Shown here one piece after another: positions 55,515 to 64,000 of a stretch of DNA of 64,000 nucleotides; the first letter of the stretch is position 1, and every line of letters starts with the position of its first letter. The notes beneath the pieces were generated by a model, which was not told the DNA's origin, did no database searches, and saw nothing but the letters and a program-made list of their open reading frames with translations. The DNA lies in assembly GCA_024663395.1 (NCBI GenBank), contig JANFAH010000048.1:372001-436000 (forward strand). Reading direction: 5' to 3'. Origin of the DNA: Pisolithus tinctorius. Its lineage: Eukaryota > Basidiomycota > Agaricomycetes > Boletales > Pisolithaceae. Position numbers and translations under genes: made by a program.

Positions 55515-58500
55515 TCAGAAGCGTTGGGTAACAGGAACTCTTGTCCACTTGGTTTGCTCCACAGCACATGCAGCAAGCCATAGCGCATGTTTCGATATGC
55601 CTGTACTTGCATCAAGCATAATTCTGGAACAATAGACGTTCAGTAATTTGTGTCGATACGACGCGCAGAATGACATGGCCTACCGCCGCAAGTGAGCTAG
55701 ATCATCGTCCGGGTCTGCACGGGATGTTTTCTTAACAATCTTCCCCATCTCATGTAGGCGTTGGCGAAATCGATCTCGGCCTTCCAGCGTCATGGAATCC
55801 ATTTCCTTCCGAAGGTGATTCACAACCTATGCCATCTCAAATGATATTCACACATAAATCAAAGTTCACTTGCCTCCGGTAATCGTTGTTCCACTTCTGA
55901 AACGATTCCACACCAACAAAACCATAGGATCTATTAATAGCGACAATCAACCTTGAGTTGTTATGACTTGAGGATATCCTTACCTTTCCTGTTATATCCT
56001 CCTCCAGTGCTCGCTGTTCATCTTCGTCCTCGGTTGCATCCAATGTCGTTTGGAGAGCCGCTATCTCTTGCAGCGTGGAATGGATGTTTACCCAACTTGT
56101 GTCGTCCAAGAGGTCTACTGTGCGTTGGTTGTCCCTCAGGTGAGCAGTATCTCGGATGCCATGTCTGAAACCAGAGCGTAAATACCGTAAAAGGAGACAA
56201 TACGGGGTAAAAGAAATTCACGTCTCATCCTCAGACGCATCGAAGATAGCAGTAGAGATGTAATCGAGTAACTTTTTGTGACTAGAGTTAGCTTCGATTT
56301 CCTTTTGGGTGATAGTAACACTTGCCCCGACACCGAGTGTTTGTGATATGGACTTCACCTCGTACCGAGCCCGATCCCTCGCAGCAAGATATCGAGGCGA
56401 GTCAACCAGTGGGTCAAAAACTTTACACTTCTTGAATAAGGGAGGTACCACCATTTTAAAAACCGGGCCCCGCGCTACCCTGGCTTTGAAAGGATTCCAC
56501 GACCATGTCGGTGCAGGTGCCGACGGACCAACGTTAGCACGGACCAACAGGCTTCTACTGTCCGATTGTGATTCCATCATCAGGGAGAGCTCTTCGAAGA
56601 ACGTTATCTCGCCGACCTATATTTTGAGGGTGAGAACCGGCTGAAGTATGTACTCGAAGGGTCAATACATACATAATTTTTCAAGCCCTCCAAACCGAAT
56701 ACACCTGAGAGGAACTTGACCGCACCACGCTTCGTCCGTTTACTCTGTTATCATTGTAAGCGCATCTTCGTGGCCCCGTGATGTTGTTCAGCTCACCGCA
56801 GAACCATGACAAGCTTCGGCTCCTGTAGGCCGATGCTGTAGATCACGTGATGAATCAGACAGATCCGGTACTCGCAGCATTGTTAATTGAAACAGATACC
56901 GGTGCTATAGTGTAAAAGTTTCGCCTATACCCCAAAACATGTCATGAGGGATACAGTAAAACATAATCAACGGACCCACCGAATGCTTCTGAAATGTCCC
57001 CTTCTCCTTACGCTGGGAGGTTCTCTTCGCCAAACCTGTGGACTCGCAATGGTGCAGAAAGGGACACAGCTGCTTGGCTTTGTGAAAGAATCGTTACTCT
57101 TAGATACGGAATCTGATACTCAAGGTCAAAACGGAAACAAGACACAGTCCTCAGCGAACACTCACCACTCTCCGAGTCTCTCCGTCCTCCCTCCCCGTCA
57201 CCTCCGGAGATGTCCGAGCATCGTATGACTGTTGTCACCAGATGTTTGCCTGTAAGATGCGAAGAGAATGCTTTCAGCAGCAGCACGAGTTGTTGATTTG
57301 TCGGAAGTGAGAGGCCCATCGGTGAATAGCACGTCAAGCATTTGTCCTGAAAGCGAAATTCCATTGCAAGGCTGTCGTGTTTGCCATGCAATACATTGGA
57401 GTCACTGGATACGCAAGAGACCACTGGGCGGTAAGCTGGGTCCACAGGGTCGATGCCAAGTGCTTGCATATCTTCAAATATGTTACCACAGGGTTCGAAA
57501 GTGCCGTTGGAATAGGCACCATAGTCACCCAGCTGATTACATCAGGCTACTGAAAGTATGAGCGCGTGTATTATGACTCACTATAGTCCTTTGATCAGAA
57601 CACTCGTAAAGCCACACGTGCTTGCCATCTAGCTTCAACCCACGAAAATTGTGAACTGTCTTCATGAACCCTGGCGTATCAAAATTATCCCAGTCATTCT
57701 ATGGTTATACAGATGGTTAGATCTGCATTCAAGAAGAGAAGAAAGTACTAACAGACGCAGCAATGCGTTCGCGTGGCCCAATACAACACCCAGAGCATCG
57801 CTCGACGTCAATCATCACGTTGGTCTGTTCATTCCCACTGTACCAAACAACTCTCGCATCCCAAATAGCCCGCGGAAGGTGAGCACACTTGACACCACTG
57901 ACAAAACAATCTTCAATAGGTGCATTCCACAACCTATCAGATACTCTCTTGGCAAAGTCTCTCCATGGGACCTCGTCAGCTGCAGAGCAATCGTCATAGG
58001 CCACGTGCACGCGTCCTTGGCCAAGATAGAAGCCAACAGCAACTGCAAAGCGAGATTTGGCGCCGTCATTGGCATAAACTATGACGACGAGATCATTTGT
58101 GAGGGATGAGACTGTGATAGTATCGCTTGTAAACTCGCGCGGGAAGGTGCCGCGTCGGGTGAAATCGTAGTATGACGCATGTCTGTCGTCGAGTTTGAAA
58201 TGATGGTACTTCTCGGTGTCCGGAGCCGAGCAAGCGAGATACAAAGTCCTAAGCTCCGGACGTGAGTGTCGAAAGCGTACAGCAGCAGAAATCCTGTAAG
58301 AGCTTTGCAGCTCAAGGGATGTCAAGTCAATGGTGATGAGATTTCCATAGTAGTCTCGACAGGCCAGTATGGTTCTGAAGACCGATGAAGAGTCGCAATG
58401 GGGTACGACAGGCAAGCAAATTTGAATGCCCGCATTCGTGACGACGAATAGCTCCAAGGAAAGCTGTCGGCGAAGCAGTTGTTGACGAAGAGTAAAGTAG

Positions 58501-59489
58501 CAAGATCCCAGACAAGCGAATTTGCGGCTGGCGGCCATGCTAGGTCCGCTCTGGTAATAATCCATTACTTCGTCGACGAACTCGTCAAGTTCCACCTTTT
58601 CAATGTCATGGCAGCCGCGAAAGTGGCTCGGGTCACCTGCTAGGACGCCGCCAAGCCAGTCAAACTGTCCCTTGGGATTCCATGCAAAGATGCTATGATC
58701 GTTGAAAGTCCGGATGATTTCCAGCTGTAACCTGCGGAAGGCTTTCTCCCCCTCCCCGTACAATATAGGCATGTTCATATCAAACAAGCCTAACAACGAA
58801 TATGCACGGTCCTCTATTCGCGCCGTTTCCCGATCCGCTGCCCAAGACATGATTTGCGCAACGCAGACACTCCTCGGGATCCGACCATCCTTTAAAATAC
58901 CAGGAGGGATGCGTGTAATTTTCTCCAACATGCCCGCAAGATCCTGCTTGCCTCCGATGGGAACCCAGTCCCTGTTGAAGAACTCGACTTGTTTCGGAGC
59001 GATGAGTTCTTGGAGCGTCCAGCACCGCGAGAACCACTCTGGCCAACCGTTGAACTCGGCAAACTTGTTGAAGTCTTGCTTAGTAGGGAAGGTCGAGTCT
59101 TCGACGTCGTTGAGATATGCATAGCATTTCTGCGATTTATGGTACCACCGATACATGGAATTGACGGCCTCTGACAGTTCAGAACTTCTCCGCCTATCGA
59201 TGCAACACGTATCGATCCAGATCCACCTATAGCCATCCCGTAGGGCTTGTTCGCAAGTCTTGATGATCTTCTCGTAGCCAGCGCGCCGCTTGATTTCGTT
59301 CCTGTCAGATTCAGTCATCCTCATGAGCCGAGCCATTTCATCGTAGTCGACCTCGTCTCCCCAACGGTGCGACAATATCGCATATTTTTCGGTCCCGCCA
59401 CTACGCTCCTCGAAGAACTTAGTGTGGGGTCCAGCTCGCTGGAAGTCCTTTTCGATGTCGAGAACAGTTGCTACATCGAGTAGGCGCAT
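55515..59489 (-). CDS. HET-domain protein, tandem copy 2 (HET2)
   Basis: Paralogue of HET1 with the same exon plan. The first exon is again exactly 1737 nt (59489-57753), with ATG 59489 chosen because upstream sequence starts with an intron-like GTGAGT. It has HET motifs YAILSHRWGDEVDY, RWIWIDTCCIDRR and SRCWTLQELIAPK (Cys in place of Gly), then LLGLFDMNMPILYGEGEKAF. Later exons match HET1, including LGDYGAYSNGTF, LPTNQQLVLLLKAFSSHL and ALQTTLDATEDEDEQRALEE. The last exon, MLDASTGISKHALWLAA, stops at 55515. The HET domain is expected to drive incompatibility-type cell death. What it senses is unknown, since no WD, NACHT or ankyrin part is seen. Confidence 0.82.
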
Positions 59490-60005
59490 CTTTCCAAGAG
59501 GTGAAAGGCTGGATCGGCAACTGTAGACCACTATACTCACTGTCTAGGACTACTCCGTGGCCGCTATAGAGGGTGGTTCAGTGAAGAACAAACGAAGGCT
59601 CGGGACAGCCTGGTTGCTGGTTACGGGCATTCGGACACCACATCAGGCAACAGTTTCGAATCCCGACCCCCGACCCCCGATTCCCGACTTACTTATATAG
59701 ATAACGGATCTTGCGTTCTCCCCTCGCTTCTGCGACGCTCGTCGAACCCACGCGGCGAGACGACACACGGCCTTCCCGCCTGCTTGATCATATCTACAGT
59801 CTCCGTTGCATTCCCGATCACTTGCACACTATTATCTTTACATAATTCCCGACGCTGTGCGCCTTTTCCTCGACTGGCTCCATTCGGCAAGTCACTCCCT
59901 CTATGCACACACTCGCTACTGATCTTACCCAAGGTCCTCCCCTCTTGAGTACATTACTTGATCACCAAAGCCGGTCTATTCAACTTGACCCCAGTCATTA
60001 CTATA
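59490..60005. other. Divergent promoter region of HET2 and a small GTPase
   Basis: HET2 (minus) and the GTPase (plus) start 516 bp apart. A short CCCCGA-rich run lies at about 59660-59690. No gene seen. Confidence 0.4.
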
Positions 60006-60772
60006 ATGGTCGGCTCGGTGAAATGTTCAGTTTTGTCGTCATTAACCGACTTCTCTCAGGGCAATAATCTTTCGATCCTCAATAAATCCACTGTATATTC
60101 AGAAGATGTGAAGATAGTCGCGTAAGTTACAATCGTGGCATACAAAACAAACCCCAAAATCTCGCCTACAGGTTGATAGGGCCCAAAGGCTGCGGAAAAA
60201 CCTCGGTGAGATTGGACGAACGCCGGGTCACCCGTCCTAACTATTGGATAGCTAGTGCGCAAGCTCACGAGGGATTCGTTACACCAAACTAGCCGGAATC
60301 CAGTGTCTTCAACACGTCGGGTCACCCACACGGAGATAAATTTGCGGGGTATCCGCGTCGTCGTTCTTGACACTCCTGGCATCGGTTATCTCGGGAACTG
60401 TAAAGAGTTCTCCGAGCGTGATGTTCTCGATCTCGTAGAGAGCTGGTTGCGAAAACATAGGTGAGAATGTCATCATAATGAACTACACCCTGCGATTCAA
60501 GCCGTCGCAGACGCAACGCTCGCCTTACTGGGATACTGTATGTGCAAAACACAGATAGACGGGTCATGCCCACCATCGACTCCTTTCGTGAAATTTGCGA
60601 GTCGAATGACTTCTACTCGTCCGTCGTACTAGTCGCAACCGGTAATCCAGACAAGCTCCGGGAGCTTAAAACCGGTATATGGTCGGAGGTATTGTCCCGA
60701 GGGGCGAAGGTGTTCCCCTTTACGGGCACGAAAGAGTCCGCGGAGGAAGCCGTAGCGCTAGTCGCTCATTAA
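60006..60772 (+). CDS. Small P-loop GTPase, plus-strand copy
   Basis: Four exons (60006-60121, 60172-60205, 60252-60460, 60511-60772) give about 205 residues from ATG 60006. Introns are 46-50 nt with GT-AG ends. The second exon is just the P-loop, LIGPKGCGKTS. The third (209 nt) carries G3 in VVVLDTPGIGYLGN. The fourth reads RLTGILYVQNTDRR, FYSSVVLVATGNPDK and LSRGAKVFPFTGTKESAEEA. G4 is not the canonical TKxD. An alternative acceptor 9 nt upstream of exon 4 is possible. The gene is convergent with a paralogue at 62073-62818 and sits between two HET genes. GTP binding is likely; the role is unknown. Confidence 0.78.
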
Positions 60773-61619
60773 TCCCCATCGCCCAGCGATGAGCGAGGTC
60801 CACGGTAGTAGTTATCACTATCAATGGAAGAACATTACAAATACTCACCTACAAACCTCCAGACTGCGCCCGGGTCGAAGGTTTTACCGTGCTACTGCTC
60901 AGTGAGTAACACTGAATGGATACAAGGAACCCTTAAAATTCGAACTTTCCAGTTACATTGTGCGCCGGGCCTCAGTAACTGACAGTACTTTCAATGTTTC
61001 ATTCTCTTGGACGATAAACCCAGGAAGGCACTTACAGTCGTCGTCCAAGTGCTATGCCTCATTTAGAAAAACTGAACGGCGCTGCGAAGGTCTTTTGTAT
61101 CATTCCAACTGTTTAGAAGTTCAAAGGTTCATTGGTGAAACCTAAGGATGATGGCAAAGGATACGCTTACATCCGTCTTTGGGAGGCACCCTCGGAACCA
61201 TATACGGGCCCTCCACGCCACCATGGAGGGCTCGAGCCAATGTTTATATAATTGTGGCATGGAGGCCCTCCATGAGAAACTCCGAACGAGAACTTCATTT
61301 ATCCGAGGCTGCTGGCTGGATGAGGGCTATGATTCCTTTATATGGTTCCGATTGCTTATCGTGAGTTGGCGGTCACATGATCTAGTAGCTCTGTTGTCGA
61401 ACCATCAGAGTTGTGTAACTCAGTTCGAGGTGGACACTTGTATCATCCACTTCGGTCTCGTACCTTGGTGTCACAAGGTCGGAACCTGTAGTATGTAGTT
61501 GGCATGGATGCACGGGGCTCCGTCAGCCCTGAGTGAGCCCGAAGTGGTGCACTGGGGCCCAGAGGAGCCGCAAGGTGAGGATACCATTTCCATATCAAGC
61601 AATTTCATTTGAGGACCGG

Positions 61620-61830
61620 TCTACTATCAATGTTCCATGCTGCCATATCAAGCTATTCTCTTTGAGGGCGGTCTAATTATTGATAACCGGTGCCTCCTGG
61701 TCAATATATATTAAGATTCCATGCAACTATATCAAGCAATTTTCTTTAGGGGCGGTTTAAATGTTGATAACCGGTGGCAAATTCCTTTAGGGCCGGTCGA
61801 AATGTTGATAACCGGTCATGCCAAATCCGA
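61620..61830. repeat. Short direct repeats around TTGATAACCGGT
   Basis: The motif TTGATAACCGGT occurs at about 61680, 61764 and 61806, preceded by variants of ATATCAAGCAATTTTCTTT and GGGCGGTC. The units are 40-85 bp apart. Possibly the remains of a small repeat element. Confidence 0.5.
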
Positions 61831-62072
61831 TTCAAACTCGCAGCCCTTCACCACGTTCCGCTATTTTGGCACGCTTAAAGGATGGAGTGGAAGGAGGGCC
61901 TCAAGCCCTCCAATTCTCCAATGACTTAGCCGTTAAGCTTTCACAGCAGGACATTCAAATCGCTTGTGAGTCTTTGAAAAGTGGTGCGACAGTGATCTCT
62001 AATTTGGGGGCAGTTGGATGTTTGGCAGGCTGCACTGAACATGAATTTTAGAGGGAAAAATATTCATACAAA

Positions 62073-62818
62073 TCAGTAGCTGGCCACGTGAGTGACCATA
62101 ATTATTGCCTCTTCTGCCGACTCCTTAGTGTCGATGTAGGAGAATGGTTTGGCACCTCGAGACATTGCTTCCCTCCACAGACCGATTTCAAGCTCCGTGC
62201 GCTCAACAAGCTGTTCACCGGTAGCAACCAGGACAACAGACTGGTACAAATTGTTAGATTTGCAGATTTTGCTGAAGCAGTTGATATCCAGTTGTGCGCC
62301 TCTTCCAGTGACCGTGTTTTGGAAATACAGTATACCAGTCAGGAGAGTGTTGTGTCTTTTACAACTGTAAGTCCCAGGTTGGTTCATAAACCTTTCATCC
62401 TCACCTTGATTTCAGTAACCATGTCCGTATGAGATTGAAGATGTCGTGTTCAGATAACTCTTGGCCATTCATGAGGGAACCAACACCCGGAGTATCAAGG
62501 AGGGTGACCTTGATATCCCCTAGGCGCACTGTCGTTGCTGTTATCCGAGGCTTTGCATAGGGGAAACCATATGCAGCCGTGTGTAACAAGATGCCAGTGA
62601 ACTGGTTCATGAACTGTTGAATAGCTACAGCAGTTGCTTTCATGGGACATCGTTAGAATTTACTGAGGTTTTTCCTGACTCTGATGACCCGACCAGCCTG
62701 CAGGTGAGGTTTGTCTTGCAGTTTACTTGAATATGTGCAGTACTCACGCTATGATTATCTCGTCTTCTGCATTTTCTGTTGAAAGTGCCATGTGTCGCAG
62801 CAAGACACTATCTTTCAT
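62073..62818 (-). CDS. Small P-loop GTPase, minus-strand copy
   Basis: Four exons (62818-62748, 62697-62664, 62613-62405, 62364-62073) with introns of 40-50 nt encode about 201 residues from ATG 62818. The plan equals that of the gene at 60006-60772: a 34-nt P-loop exon (LVGSSESGKTS), a 209-nt exon with G3 (VTLLDTPGVGSLMNG), and a C-terminal exon (LLTGILYFQNTVTG, LYQSVVLVATGEQLV, MSRGAKPFSYIDTKESAEEA). All signature residues of G1 and G3 are intact. A second in-frame Met lies nine residues downstream. It lies between HET2 and the next HET gene. Confidence 0.78.
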
Positions 62819-63682
62819 GCGTGAAGAGATTAGTCCCTAAGAAAAGTCAGCAAAAGGCAGTTGAAAAATTCACTGTTGATCGAGCTGACCATGTCTAATG
62901 TTTAGGAGCTGAATGGTGGTGATGAATGTCGAGGGGGGGGGGGACACAAGTAGAACGGCAGTTCCGCTCTTTGGCCATGTGTAGGCGTCTCACCATGTTG
63001 CAATTGCTACACGTGTTGTACATGTGATTTTCGGAGATATCCTTCTTACCAGCACTGTCCAAGTCCTTCCCCAATCATACAGTCTACGAAGTAGCGGTTG
63101 GTGTGACCAACGATCTTCATCCCACCCTTTTCCCACCAAGCATGGCGACAGACCTGTCTATTTGACCTACAGGTGAGATCCTATATGCTCTACTACCTTC
63201 CAGAGTAACTGTCTAACGTGATCCAGTGGTGCTGGGCTACAATCGACAGAGCAGATCAGTGCACAGTGTAGGATGTAAAAGTGATGGGCGAAAAGTCATA
63301 AAAATGTAAAGCATCCATGATTGTATTCCACAAATGACCTTTCAAAGTGAAACCTGCTGTATATTTCACTGACTGCTCATTTGCATAGCCTTAAGTTTCT
63401 CCCCTCTTTGGAGGCGGAATAGCCACACAGATCTCACTGTCTGGTCAATATCAGCTCAGCTCAGCAAACTGTTGACATGCCCAGTTTCAGCAGCAGCAGT
63501 GTCATGATGTTCATCACAATTCAAACAAGGAAGCTTTACGGACACCATTACAATGAAGACAAGCCTATTTGAGTTGCATAACATGTGATCAAAATTATTA
63601 TCACTACATTGCCTGCCAATGAAACGATTCAATATGAAGCTGCTCAGATGAACCAAGGTCCTTGTTTACAAGTTGAACCTAC
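62819..63682. other. Intergenic, no gene seen; 11-G run
   Basis: A homopolymer of 11 G lies at 62933-62943. Otherwise this is flank of a GTPase promoter and of a HET gene 3' end. Confidence 0.4.
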
Positions 63683-64000
63683 TCATATGGCGTCCAGAGT
63701 TTGGTGAGCCAGGGATGTGAGGACATGTTCGGTAGGGTGCACAGGAGCAGCAGGGTGGTTGTCCCTCGCAGTACATATGCTTGACCACTTGTTTTGCTCT
63801 GTCACCCGGCCAGCAAGCCATAACTGGTGCTTTGACACGCCTGCTGCTGCATCAAGCATGATCCTAGGAACAATAGATGTTCGTGTTCAGCAATGTATAT
63901 CGGTTCCATGTGCGGAATAACATCACCTACCGTTGCAGGTGAGCTAGATCATCATGTACGTGGGGTGTTCTCTTAATAATCTTCCCAATCTCGTTCAAAC
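63683..64000 (-). CDS. HET-family gene, 3' end only (HET3)
   Basis: The last exon reads IMLDAAAGVSKHQLWLAG, then EQNKWSS, and stops at 63683, matching the last exons of HET1 and HET2. The preceding intron and exon end (DDLAHL then Gln-Arg, splice GTAGG) and the start of the earlier exon (near 63960-64000) also match. The HET domain itself lies beyond the window edge, so this is named by homology of its tail. Confidence 0.65.

Overview
This is nuclear DNA of a filamentous basidiomycete, most likely an agaricomycete and possibly a Boletales species. The evidence is genes split by many 45-75 nt introns with GTRNGT...YAG ends, fungal HET-domain genes, a fungal ATP synthase subunit H gene, chromodomain Ty3/gypsy elements, and repeat-borne gene families that I associate with that class. 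I see no rRNA, tRNA or CRISPR array.

Positions 1 to about 33500 are nested repeats. From the left there is a decayed minus-strand LINE (1-3150), a probable Helitron fragment and a broken plus-strand gene (3140-5205), and then a large Ty3/gypsy element, here called A (5206-18562), with two 1838-bp LTRs. A is itself interrupted by a 1573-bp fold-back Tc1/mariner-like element in its 5' LTR and by a solo LTR in pol. Next come the integrase end and 3' LTR of a second, chromodomain gypsy element, D (18563-21349), split by a solo LTR of family B. A Zn2Cys6-like minus-strand gene (31077 to 21363) is cut by another family-B solo LTR. That LTR is in turn cut by a 7.7-kb unit, C, built as LTR-gag-LTR-gag-LTR (21695-29406). 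A D-family LTR (31215-31738) and another decayed gene (about 31960-33481) close the repeat half.

Positions 34380 to 41700 hold P-loop GTPase genes and an unknown gene family X. A GTPase remnant plus X1 lies on the plus strand, and X2 plus an intact GTPase lies on the minus strand, so the arrangement is an inverted pair. A further paralogue keeps its exons but has lost both nucleotide-binding motifs.

Positions 42275 to 50010 are the housekeeping core: an unrecognised conserved gene, ATP14 (F1Fo-ATP synthase subunit H), and divergently from it INH1 (ATPase inhibitor), with only 112 bp between the two start codons. They are followed by a possible MEI4/Rec24-like gene, a C2H2 zinc-finger gene made by exon duplication, and a truncated copy of the MEI4-like gene.

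Positions 50702 to 64000 are an allorecognition-type cluster. It has two full tandem HET-domain genes and the 3' end of a third, with two small intact P-loop GTPase genes between the second and third. Premature stops in the repeat half are almost all TGA where Arg is expected. The mismatched target-site duplications differ only by CpG transitions. Both point to methylation-driven decay of the older insertions.
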